Below, piece by piece: positions 13,901 to 23,566 of a DNA stretch of 64,000 nt. Source of the DNA: Paraescarpia echinospica. Taxonomy: Eukaryota; Annelida; Polychaeta; Sabellida; Siboglinidae. The stretch lies in the NCBI GenBank assembly GCA_020002185.1, contig CM034533.1:41730116-41794115 (forward strand), in the 5' to 3' direction. Each line of letters begins with the position of its first letter. The stretch's first letter is position 1. The position numbers and the translations under genes were made by a program. The notes beneath the pieces are model-generated. The model saw nothing but the letters and a program-made list of their open reading frames with translations. It was not told where the DNA came from and did no database searches.

Positions 13901-16900
13901 AAAACTTGGCCATTTCCACTTTGCCTGAGTCTTTCTGTAGGTGCACTAAAAGCTGTACGTCCCGTCTATGCCAGATAAGTACAAGACCCCATACAGGGAA
14001 TTATAACAAAATATCATTAACTCCAGAGGGTGATGCTCTATAGTAAACCGTGAATCCTCAGACCAATTGGAAGAAAAGAAATACACGAGTTATGCAAACG
14101 CACCGTGTTCGAAACCCTCGTGCTGGAAGTGCAGTCGTTTGACGTTGTCGTAGGGCAGACTGAGGTAGAGCGCCTTGTGAATCCACTCGTCTGGAACCTC
14201 GTCCCGTTCAATGCGGTCACACATACACGCGAGGTAGCGGGCGAAGTGAATCGATAGACTGGCGGCCGCATTCGTGTACGCGTTGTTGTTTACATTCGGG
14301 TGCCAGTCGTCAGGGCCCATCACATCTGTCAAAGAACTTTATTGTAACTAGTAAGAAAGACATACGACTCGCCAGTTTTGTCAACTTGGTTAGTGAATTG
14401 ATTGGCCGTGGTCTGGGACAGTTGTTTATTCTATTTAATGCGTGTGTGCGTGCGCGCGCATGCGTGTAGACCTGTCACCAAAGTTACATTTTTGTTATGA
14501 AAATCCATATTCTGTTGACAACGTTAATACTGCTTATTGATTTTGAGATTGACGAACCAATAATTTTTTGTTTTGATGAGCCTCTAAGCTTGGTTTCAAA
14601 GGAACAAAGTAGTTAGGCGCACAATATTTCATCCTTTTATTATTATTATCATCATCATCGCGTGACGTCGTTCATTCGTTCTTCGAGAAGGGAAATACTG
14701 CATAACATTCTATGATAAACCTACATTTTAATCAATTATTTTGAAGAACGCCTTTTAATGATAGTGCAGACAATGTGTCATTAATGTATGCGTAAAGCGG
14801 TTACTACGTGTCAATTTAAAATTTTAAAATATAGGTACGACCCTTATCACAGTCGCAAGTGAGAACATTTTGAGAAGATTTGAGATACACGGGACCTACG
14901 CCAATACTGGGACGCTGGACTCGATGTCAACCAACGGCCGGGTACTTACGGTTGATGTCGTAGCGCGCCTTGCTCGTGTTGTACACCGACACGCTGGCCC
15001 AGAAGCGGGCGATCTCCCTCATCATGTCGCACGCCTTGTAGTCTGGGTTCGTGATGTAATCATGATCACGCGTGGCCGAGTAGTACTGTCGTATGCCCCA
15101 GCCAACGCCGGCGGTCACGTGCAACTGTTGCTTACTGCATGCGGTGCACGTGTTCGGCGTGACATCTGCGCCGGAAGTGGCGCTCTCCCACGGAAAACGG
15201 TATCCTTTCGCGCCCATAGCTTCGGCGTGACTTGCCGCCACGTCGGTGACGGATGCCCGGTAACGAAGCATTACCTGAAGTAGGCGGGTATGTCAACGTT
15301 ATGTCATATGCAATGCTTACTGTCTTAACTACTTTAAATATTTTAGTAACAGTTTTCGTTTCAAGAAATGATATTCAATGTGCAAAGATAGACTGTAGTA
15401 CGCTCATTTTGAAGAATATAACTCAAGCCATCATACTTAGTAACGCGTCATTGTGAGCGGGTTATCTAATCGATGTTCTAGTGTTTCAAACAATGTTCAC
15501 AAACCTCTCACATATCAAAGACATATTTCAAACATACACTATTAATAGAGGTATAAATCACCTGCTATCATAATCACAACATATGTCTGATTTGATGAAG
15601 AATTAACACAATCACTATCCAATTACAATTAATAGGTTAGTTCTAATACAGTGCAAAATCCAGTCCTTAGGACTGCTCAAAGCGCTTTACATTTTCAGTT
15701 GACTGGAGATGCATTAAACCCTGATGTATGACGCATGATATTGTAAGATGTTGGTCTTCACCTTGGCAAGAGTCGGGTGGAAGAGAACGACGGCGGGCAA
15801 CATGTACACCTCGTTGTCCCAGAATATGTGTCCGCGGTAGTCACGTCCCTTGTCCCCTTTTGCGAGACTGCCACGCCCCACCCCGTGGAAGATCTCGTTG
15901 TGCTGAGCCCCCTGTTTGGGCATCAGTGCTGGTAGCGAGCTGAGCAGGTAGAACTGGGCGAACCGTGTGATCTTGCTCACCTGCGGACATACCAGCATTG
16001 TATGTATGATGTCGTGGCGGGGCCAAGTCCTGATTAGTGCTATATATATATATATATATGTTGCGCCGCACCGTAGTCCGAGGTGGGGTGCGCAATGACA
16101 CCCCTATATAAGCCCCTACTACTACACGTGCGTGTAAGGGGGCTGCGCACCTGAGACTTCGATGGAACAACACTCCTGATTATGAGTCTTCCGTGAAGCA
16201 CAGCCACTGTTAATTCGCATACCACACAGTCACACGCATGATGCAATAAACATGAGTTACCGTCTAACCGTTTATTGGGCCCTGCGACATTGTTATCAGT
16301 CTGTGTCCTAAAAGGCAACAGTGAGCTTTTGACACAGTAGATTATGGTACAGTCCAGTCGTCGAAATGAGAGGAAATACTCACTATTTCTTCTAATATAT
16401 GTGATGATATGTATATATTTTTTTAAATGAATTAATATAATGATCTGAAGACTATAATCACTGTGTTGAAGGTGTACTGCCCGCCAAACTGTGTAAGCCC
16501 ATAACTCCGTTTACAATTAGAAAAATACGCCCCGGAGCAAGTTCAAATGGTAAACAAAACATGCACTTCCAAATCAAGCGTTATTTGCAATACCGCCAGG
16601 CGCTGTGAGTTAACCGCAATATCCGTTGATGTCCAACGAACGGACTGCCCCCCTCCCTATAACACGCAATTTCCTCACACTTTCAATGGTGTTTTATGCA
16701 TCACTCGCATTAACTCAGACATTCGCATGCACACAAACTAACACGCACGCATGTACACACCACATTTCAACATCAACATTCCACGACTAAAACAGTGGTA
16801 AGGTAAGGTAAGTAAGTTTTTATATTGCGCAGTATCCAGTCATTAGGACTGCTCAAAGCGCTTTACATGTTACTCCCTGGCAGACCTCTTCAGTTGACCA

Positions 16901-19900
16901 CCATCTCGACTTCCCTGGGAAGCATTCCCTTAAACCAGCATCCCGCCTACCTGAAGGTTTCCGTCGACTTCGATGAGCCCCTGCGCCCACACCGCCTTCC
17001 ACGCTTCCGTGTGCCTCCGCAGCAGCTCGTAGTGACTCGGCTTGGAATCGTCGGCGATGATCTCCAGCGCCATCTCGAACTCTGACCTCGCCGACGCCTC
17101 TTGTCGGTCGATCGCCATCACCATCGTCTCGTTGAAGTACTTGTTGGAACTACGTAGACTGATCTGTTTCAGCCGCTCCATCCAGAAGACGTGCACCGTC
17201 TGCTTTGATTGACCCGCCTCGGCCGACATCGTCTTGCCCTTCACCTGCCTGGTGTACGCACAGTCAGCAGGAACATTAGCACGACGCCTGATATATGTCA
17301 AAAGGAGGCAGTCGGAGTTTGTTATTTATTAATTAATATAATGTTCTTAAGACTATACTAACTATGTTGAAGGTATACTGCCCGCCGAACTGTGTTTAGT
17401 AAGCCCGTCACAACATTTGCAATTTGGAATGTACGAACCAGGAGGATATTCAAAATAGTAAACAAAATATCCTCTTTAAAAACAATGTATATTTGGTAAT
17501 ACGGACGAGTCGGGCTGAGTTAACCGCAATGCCAATTTCCCACGTTCAACACAGCAGACTTTCTGTTATAAATTACTACGCACACTAATTCCAAGAATAG
17601 GACCATACTCTAGCAATAATTGTTTTGATGTGGCCAGGATTTGCGTGTTTTAGAAACACCTGGCTATAGACAGTGGTGGGTATTTCTGTACGAATAGTAT
17701 TTGCGCATTAATTGCAACGTGGCTGAATCTTCCAAAAGAAGTCGAGATGGTGTTCGATTGAACAGGTCTGCCAGGGAGATAAAGTATAAAGCGTTTTGAG
17801 CAGTCCTGATTACTGGATACTGTGCTATATAAGAACTTACCCTTTTACTTTTTATGTAGGACCACTAAGACAGACCAAACATTATGATACTGATGGAGTT
17901 AAAAGACAAACACGTGTCTACTTGTTTCCTGTTCAGTTGACAGGCGACATGTTGAATCATTTGACGACGTACCAATTAGAATTGTAACGCACTCTTTCGT
18001 TGAAGAGGATGCTATTTGAAACGTTCAAACCCGGATACGTGATTGTCAACAGTCCCCCACCGTGTGAGTCAGGTTTCTATAAATTATAAATGAATGACAA
18101 TGGTTTCAACGACACAGTTGGTTACATGTCTAGTTTTGATCTTCAATGGCAGCACCTAGATGAAAGACACCAGAATAGCTGATATGTGGTACAACAGGAT
18201 TTCCGCTTCCAAATGCAGCAGTACACCTCATAATACATTACTTTCGCTATAGAAGACATTCTTGTATTGCTCGGATGGCAAATTAAGTTCCAGTTATTAC
18301 GCCTGGAGGAATACGTGTAATATTGAAAAGAAACTCTCCTAGTCAGCCTCTTGCACATGACGTATGTAAATACCATTAGTACATCATAATATTCAATAAT
18401 TTAACTTGAATACATTTGTTATATATCGTATAGTACAAGATAACTTAAATGAATAATCCGTAATGGAAATATTAAACTTTGCTATAATTTACTAAATACA
18501 AACCTTGCCTTTTACTGTCATGCCACTTCTGTCGAGAGGTATGCGAACTTCCATCGACATTGCACTGATGCATAAAGATACAAAACATGTATAGTTTCAA
18601 TCCGGCCAATATATGTCCGAAATTGATGTAACAAACAACGTACCTTGACCGCGTATATGTCACTGACGAACAGACGAATATATTTCTGGTGCATGTACAT
18701 TCGGTGCTCGATGTAGGCAAAGTCACAGTCTATCGTCTCCATGAACACACCTACAGCACGGAACGCAAACAACATCAATAATTATGCTGTCAGGGTTACG
18801 CAAACAATTTCTTTTTGACATATCCAATACGTGATTTTACCTTAATATTTCGTCAGCGTGTCACGCCAACTTTCGTACATACTGGGTGTGTCAAAAAGAA
18901 CTTGTTTGCATGCAAACGATCTATCCCAAAGAGTGTCCAGCAATATGTTGTCAGAGGTTCGAAAAAAAAATCGTAGCAACGAAAGCATTACAATGTAACA
19001 CACATATAGTACTAGCTGTATATTGCTATTGAATACTGATAATTCTTTAAAAAAACTATATATAATACAATATGTGAAAGGAATACAATCACATGGAAGC
19101 TACTGCTAGCAATGCGCTCAACACAGTGTACACGAGGGACACTTTTTATTCCTAGTGTTGCTTACAAAGATTACTCTGTGTAGATGACGTTACAAATGCT
19201 GTGAAAATAACGGACCAATTAAAGCGAGGTTGGACAGATCACGTAGGCATGATGACGTCATTCGACAGGGACATCCGACATACTGCGAAGCCTGGATGAC
19301 AAGATACGAACGCCTATGCCACAGACAATTCGAATATCGGAATATGTTAAGACGAAATATATTATGTAACAATGAACTATCCTGAAGAATGTTCAGCGCT
19401 TTATAGATGTTGGATAAGTTGGCATCTAAAGCGGCCCTCACCTTCTTCGGCGTTGAAGACATACTTGCGGTATGCACGACTATCCATATCGGAGTCAGCT
19501 AATCTGACTCGTCCCATGATCATAGCCGGAATCTTCGCCCGATGGGACTCGGCTACAAAACATATGTTGTAGAAATGACATGTATAATAATTCCGCAAAA
19601 GTTTGATCTACAGGGTGCGCACACGCAACTTCAACGAACCGGAACGAGATTGTTCTTACATAATTTACATTCTGTCGATTGCATGCGCTCATAAAACATA
19701 TGTTTGAGTCACGAAACCAAATGCTGAAATGGAGGACTGGTCTAACTAAAACAAATACCCAGTAGACCCCCATCACCAGAAAGCCAGCTCACACATGGAA
19801 TTCACCAGGGAAGAGAAAAAGCGGACGATCTAAAGTAAAGTTCTTATGTAGGGTAGTATTCATTCCTAGGGAGGTATTCAGCCACACCACAATTACTGTG

Positions 19901-22900
19901 CGAAGACTATTCGTGTATAAATGCAATAATGATTTGTTTACAAAATATCCACCACTGTCCATAGATAGGCACACACTCATACAGCTGGGTTAACTGGACC
20001 AACGTAGGGTGAACGAACTTGCCCAAGGTTCGACACGGCGGCAGGAGGATTCGAACCCGGAATCTCTCGATTGAGTGTTCGATTATATAACCACTACGCC
20101 ACCACCCCTGCAGGACCCAGTGGGTATTTCGTATCGGCGGCGTATGCTCCCGACGATCAAACTGGCCTAAGAATGTCGTAATGTATACAGTGCATGGGAG
20201 GGTGATGGCGAAGAAACCAGAGGTGGGTTCACTTTTCAGTACAATGAATTTTTATGTGGGTCAACTTTCAATGTACCTCAGTTTGCTAACAATATTTTTT
20301 ACCAATGAGAGCGGGGTTCATATTTCAGTGCACGTGGTTGGAAGGTGTGTCACATTCCAATACGATTTTGGGATGGCTCGATTTCAATGATGGATGTATT
20401 CCCTTATTCCTCCGGCCAACCCACCTCCTGGTTACAGGGTGTTGCAAAAAACGGACAACGCACACCGTTATAAATCATTAGTGTGTACAACGTATGATAG
20501 GCTAGCATAGACGACGTACTCACTTCCGACACCCGAATAGAAGCCATTCATGTAGATTCCGTCACCGAATACCGTTGTCGCCAGGTGTCCGTTGCCGAGG
20601 GTTGGCATGTAGCGCTGGTTCACTGTCTTGTCGTCCGGCATCATCGGCAGTCTGTAGACAGGCATTAACACACTGAGGTCACTGCAGCCTCGTCACGGTA
20701 ACACAGCATGACAGAGTTGCATGTTATGCGAAACATAATCGAGGAATGAGATTTTACTCAATGTATTTGATTCTACTAAACAACTGATTATGTTCTGCAC
20801 GAATTTGTAAGTGGAGTCCGCTACAAGACATATACTGATTCTACTATCTTATGAATTGTCTATGCATCAAAATGTATAGGTAACGCAACAAAAATAGGTT
20901 AAATGTAGTAAGTGGCATCATTTTGATAGTATGTTAAATGACAAGCTGATGCATTGCTTTCACACACTCTAAGTACAGGTTTGACATACATACACTACAC
21001 TATGTCTGTGTATAAAAATCAATGCCGAACCACCGGTGCATGCTTTTGAGATTTACGGCTTCGTTAGGCTTGCACAAAGGTCGCTGTGGTTTGATTACGC
21101 AACCTGCGAATAGGTAGTTATGTACTGTTAGTACCGCACGTCTGAGAGTAGCAACGTAATGACGCATACATCTCTGTTACGTCGTTAACAGACAACGGGT
21201 AACAGCCCACAAAATCGTCAGTACAGCACTCACTTTGTATAGCCGTTTGTTGCATCGTTTTTGTCGTGAAAAACAGAATAGGCCCTTTCTCGAAACCATC
21301 ATTTCTTAACAAGTACCGAATATATTTTTTCTGTGAGGTATGCTTCGCCCAACGTTGGTAACCTTATCTGCCAATGGTTTTCGCTACCCTGACTGTCTCA
21401 TAGTTATTATTCTTGTCGGCTACATATTTACTGGAAGAGTGTGTTTGATATATGAGGTAAACTCTTATGATGACGCAAAAAAGCATATTGTTGACAAGTA
21501 GTGTGAACCAGACATATAAACCTTACCTAAATAAACTATCAACTAACAACAAAGTCCTGTCACTGTGGGCTTGTATTTCTTACTTAAATTCAAGAACAGC
21601 TCTTGACATATACACTTAAAACTTGTAGACATTTCCTATCTTATCTAAGTTTTGGTGAATTGAAGATCATTTTTATAATCTGTGTCAGTGGATATGTATA
21701 TACACTGTACATTCATTTTTAGGGAAAGTGCCCTTGCAGGACCTTGTCCATTGCCTTTATTTTAACATTTTGCCCAGCATAAGCAACAGCCAAGATCACT
21801 ACGAACAACCTAGTTTTGGACCCCCAAAATGGGTCAGGCGTAGTTACGCGTGACCCATTTTTGTCTCAAACTGGGTCACGCGTAACCCAGTTTTAAGTTG
21901 CGCAGACCAATTGGGAGCGCGGGAGCTGGTTGTAATGGGGTCAGTACGACGTTCTCGCTACGACGTACTGACCAATGAGCATCGCGGTTCTCTGACACGA
22001 GTGGCGCCTGATACTTATTTATACGACATAACACATGATGCGCCAGGACAGTCTTGTTTCAATGCCAGCATACCACTTCCCAGTAATCTACGACACCAGA
22101 GCGATGCAATCCATGTGTATTATTAGTAGGATATCTGTATAATAATAATGCAGGGCTACAATTGCCACTTCTTTGGGAGTTATATACATCACGTGTCTTT
22201 AATTAGATGAGTGACCCTAAGCAATATGGTTTATGCAAGTAGCCCACTTGACAGCGAGATTACACTGGCAGGTCTAGAATGTAACTCAGTTGGCACGTAT
22301 CGCGTGTATTCGGGTGGAGAAAGCAACACACAACTAAACATGCATCCTTTACTCCACAAGTGGTCAGGTTTAGTTTTGCTTGGTTTCTTCTTCTATTTGA
22401 TGATCACCTTCTTGCTTAACCGTTAGTCGTTACTAGAGATATCATGCAACAGGAAAGTGAGAACAAAATATGTGATATTTGTATGTGATGTTTGTTTGGA
22501 GAGTGGATATTGAAAATGATTTAATGGGATTGGAGAAGTGGCTTTAGTGTTACCATGTGGCGCTGATGCGTGAACTCGAGAGTCCTGGGTGGTTATAGAC
22601 TTCACGTTTCTTTATCGTACAGTACTTGAACTGAGCACATTGTTTGTTGAAATGGTACGGGAGTTAGAGCTTGGATCCTTCTATTGGGCTTTAGTAGTGG
22701 GGATATTAGAAGAACCGGTGCATTTGTGCGGACGATGTGTGAGTGTTGTTATGGGGAGGGTGAACTAGTTGCGGTGGACATCACAACATGTGAAACAGGA
22801 ATGCTGATATTGATAATAAATAAATACGTATAAAACAATGACCATTTTGAGTGTCTGCCCTTAAGACAGAAATTTGAGGAGAAAGGTATTTCTGTTCACA

Positions 22901-23265
22901 GGACAGAAAGTATTTCTGCCGCATAGTTTATGCCTTGAAGACAGAAACGTACCAACTATTGATGTAAGATAATTGTTATTATCTAAACAAATGCAACAGT
23001 CGACTTTGCAGAAACATCAGACTGATCATCCAAGTACTGTGTTATCCAACTCATACCTGGAACTCTTCACTTCGTACGTTTTCTGGCTCTCGTCCCCTAT
23101 TCCCGGGTCCTGTCTCTTCGTGCGCTTGTGGGAATGCGAGTTGTCGCTTGAGCTCGCCGACTGACGACTTTGGTGCCCAAACAGAACGATGGAGACGAAG
23201 CCAATGAGCGGCAGAAGCAGACAGCACAGGAAGGCTCGCCTCACCACCTGGTCCGTGAAACGCAT
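10741..23265 (-). CDS. PGGHG: Membrane-anchored GH65 glucosidase of PGGHG/ATHL1 type (13 exons)
   Basis: Thirteen exons with GT-AG borders join in consistent phase to 2487 nt, or 828 residues plus stop. The product resembles protein-glucosylgalactosylhydroxylysine glucosidase (human PGGHG, formerly ATHL1, from memory about 737 residues), which removes glucose from Glc-Gal-hydroxylysine of collagen. Order: signal-anchor-like hydrophobic segment (about 11-30) and an RTKR basic site (48-51); N-terminal GH65 beta-sandwich (about 70-300); (alpha/alpha)6 barrel with GHIFWDNE (Asp374), GPDDWH (505-509), AMTWSFFTVGW and IWTE (Glu658); small C-terminal beta domain; a short hydrophobic tail. Seven N-x-S/T sequons suggest a lumenal or extracellular location, whereas human PGGHG is regarded as soluble. 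The ATG at 23265 is the first Met after an in-frame TGA and has A at -3. The usual catalytic Glu of GPDE is Asp here. An acid-trehalase-like activity is the alternative. Confidence 0.9.
11588..11705 (-). CDS. PGGHG: GH65 gene exon 12: C-terminal beta domain
   Basis: Acceptor GTCACACAG|ACG, donor AAGG|GTAAGTG. It encodes TNMTIVIEKKKVTIEVLNE followed by a beta-rich segment with the sequon NAS. Two sequons (NMT, NAS) lie here. Confidence 0.85.
12132..12186. repeat. 15-bp tandem repeat
   Basis: TCTACCACACAGTAC occurs three times in a row (12132-12176), followed by a degenerate fourth copy, just past the exon 11 donor in intron 11. Confidence 0.85.
12219..12422 (-). CDS. PGGHG: GH65 gene exon 11: end of barrel
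   Basis: Acceptor CCTGTCAG|ATC, donor CTGCAG|GTTTGC. It encodes IWTEYNERTLKDQQEGSVN and YLPGMAGYLQSLIYGFGGV, the 'vWTE...VNFltGmGGfLQ...G..G' signature. Glu658 of IWTE is a candidate general base. Confidence 0.95.
12936..13174 (-). CDS. PGGHG: GH65 gene exon 10
   Basis: Acceptor GCTTTCAG|AC, donor TTCAAG|GTGAGG. It encodes VKQADTIMLTYPLNWNMS, NDLEYYEQLMSPHTPAMTW and SFFTVGW, closely matching 'vkQADvvLL.Yp..' and 'tPaMTWs.f.vgw' of the family. Two sequons (NNT, NMS). Confidence 0.95.
13828..13985 (+). repeat. Diverged tRNA-derived SINE-like sequence (intron 9)
   Basis: GTGGCGGGTTAGCGGTTAGA resembles an A-box, and a degenerate B-box-like GCAATTCCATC follows about 40 bases later. This spacing is that of a tRNA-derived SINE head. 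The B-box is poor. Confidence 0.4.
14104..14325 (-). CDS. PGGHG: GH65 gene exon 9: general-acid motif
   Basis: Acceptor TTGACAG|AT, donor CACG|GTGCGT. It encodes HVMGPDDWHPNVNNNAYTN. In family members this loop normally reads GPDE(Y/W)H with Glu as catalytic acid; here the codon after the first Asp is GAC (Asp507). Confidence 0.93.
14950..15274 (-). CDS. PGGHG: GH65 gene exon 8
   Basis: Acceptor CTTCAG|GTAATG and donor CAACC|GTAAGT. It encodes VMLRYRASVTDVAASHAEA, then GYRFPWESATSGADVTP, matching 'GyqGakFaWESAdsG.evcP', and further on ACDMMREIARFWASV. It forms the barrel wall and substrate site. Confidence 0.95.
15650..15720 (+). repeat. Interspersed repeat with GGACTGCTCAAAGCGCTTTA core
   Basis: AATCCAGTCCTTAGGACTGC then TCAAAGCGCTTTACAT. 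The same core occurs at 16826-16868 and inverted at 17781-17822, all inside introns of the GH65 gene. Confidence 0.7.
15762..15980 (-). CDS. PGGHG: GH65 gene exon 7: catalytic WD motif
   Basis: Acceptor TCCGCAG|GTG, donor GCCAAG|GTGAAG, in phase 0 on both sides. It encodes QFYLLSSLPA and RGHIFWDNEVYMLPAVVLF followed by HP. The FWD aspartate (residue 374) aligns with the conserved Asp that I recall as Asp301 of human PGGHG. Confidence 0.95.
16041..16060. repeat. (TA)n microsatellite
   Basis: A run of about ten TA units in intron 6, upstream of exon 7 on the gene strand. Confidence 0.85.
16427..16645 (+). repeat. Direct repeat, copy near exon 6 (left)
   Basis: Begins AATTAATATAATGATCTGAAG and contains GTACTGCCCGCCAAACTGTG and GAGTTAACCGCAATATCC. 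A diverged copy lies in the same orientation at 17327-17550 on the other side of exon 6. Confidence 0.7.
16797..16945 (+). repeat. Interspersed repeat abutting exon 6
   Basis: Starts with GGTAAGGTAAGTAAGTTT, has TATCCAGTCATTAGGACTGC, and ends close to the exon 6 donor with CTCCCTGGCAGACCTCTTC and CACCATCTCGACTTCC. The same unit is inverted at 17741-17845. Confidence 0.7.
16951..17248 (-). CDS. PGGHG: GH65 gene exon 6
   Basis: Acceptor ACACCAG|GCAG and donor CAG|GTAGGC. It encodes QTVHVFWMERLKQISL and a long helix region ending HTEAWKAVWAQGLIEVDGN, matching the family's 'H..aW..lW..gl.v.G'. Contains the NET sequon. It lies between long repeats (see findings). Confidence 0.92.
17327..17550 (+). 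repeat. Direct repeat, copy near exon 6 (right)
   Basis: AATTAATATAATGTTCTTAAG, GTATACTGCCCGCCGAACTG and GAGTTAACCGCAATGCC match the left copy at 16427-16645. Confidence 0.7.
17741..17845 (-). repeat. Inverted copy of the GGACTGCTCAAAGCGC repeat
   Basis: On the minus strand this reads TATCCAGTAATCAGGACTGC through CTCCCTGGCAGACCTGTTC to CACCATCTCGACTTC. It is the inverted partner of 16797-16945. Confidence 0.7.
17973..18076 (-). CDS. PGGHG: GH65 gene exon 5 (short)
   Basis: A 104-nt exon inferred from phase and content: acceptor ATTTATAG|AAA, donor AATTG|GTACGT, coding for KPDSHGGGLLTITYPGLNV, then SNSILFNERVRYNSNW. It fills the gap between exons 4 and 6, enters in phase 0 and leaves in phase 2, which is exactly what exon 6 needs. 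It carries the NVS sequon. Confidence 0.75.
18644..18750 (-). CDS. PGGHG: GH65 gene exon 4
   Basis: Acceptor GCTGTAG|G and donor AAG|GTACGT. It encodes VFMETIDCDFAYIEHRMYM then HQKYIRLFVSDIYAVK, aligning with the 'A.QciYAHRtlph.l.f.v' part of the family. Ends in phase 0. Confidence 0.88.
19442..19552 (-). CDS. PGGHG: GH65 gene exon 3
   Basis: Acceptor TTTGTAG|CC and donor GAAG|GTGAGG. It encodes the THRAxxP-like segment as TESHRAKIPAMIMGRVRL followed by ADSDMDSRAYRKYVFNAEEG, part of the N-terminal beta-sandwich. Confidence 0.88.
19950..20115 (-). repeat. tRNA-derived SINE (intron 2)
   Basis: On the minus strand TGGTGGCGTAGTGGTTATAT (A-box region) is followed about 40 bases on by GGGTTCGAATCC (a perfect B-box), then an unrelated body. 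This is the standard head of a tRNA-derived SINE. It lies in intron 2 of the GH65 gene in gene orientation. Confidence 0.75.
20524..20651 (-). CDS. PGGHG: GH65 gene exon 2
   Basis: Acceptor CTACAG|A and donor GGAA|GTGAGT. It encodes LPMMPDDKTVNQRYMPTLG then NGHLATTVFGDGIYMNGFYSG, matching the family's N-terminal 'N.yLgt.v..d.l...GvYnG' motif. Confidence 0.9.
21828..21972. repeat. Cluster of three quasi-palindromes (intron 1)
   Basis: Three hairpin-forming units lie in a row. AATGGGTCAGGCGTA pairs with TACGCGTGACCCATT; CTGGGTCACGCGTAACCCAG is nearly self-complementary; GGTCAGTACGACG pairs with CGACGTACTGACC. No ORF is associated. Confidence 0.7.
23057..23265 (-). CDS. PGGHG: GH65 gene exon 1: N-terminal membrane anchor
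   Basis: Starts MRFTDQVVRRAF, continues with a 19-20 residue hydrophobic run (about 11-30), then a Ser/His-rich stem with RTKR. The positive residues before the hydrophobic run suit a type II signal anchor; a cleaved signal peptide is possible. The donor reads CCAG|GTATGAG and the exon ends in phase 2. Confidence 0.85.
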
Positions 23266-23467
23266 CTTCCGTCTGAAGAACACGTGTGCCGATCATAACG
23301 GTTGCCACAATAAGAAATAGTACACATGAGAGGTAAAATAGAAAATAAACAATTGCTGCTTGCTGGGTGGTAGAGATCATGAATGTTCATGTACATTAAT
23401 ACAGTTGGTATCTTCTCAAAATTGAGATAGTAGAAACTTATGAGATCACCCTTCTGTCTAGCGAATG

Positions 23468-23469
<2 letters not shown>

Positions 23470-23564
<95 letters not shown>

Positions 23565-23566
23565 CA
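23470..23566. repeat. Compound (TC)n(TA)n microsatellite
   Basis: About 36 TC units run directly into about ten TA units, some 200 bases upstream of the GH65 start codon. If the transcription start lies further upstream this is in the 5' UTR or first intron. Confidence 0.95.

Noticed and set aside
23266..23283. Longer N-terminus for the GH65 protein from 23283
   Set aside because: That codon is GTG; the first ATG is at 23265, with an in-frame TGA a few codons further upstream.
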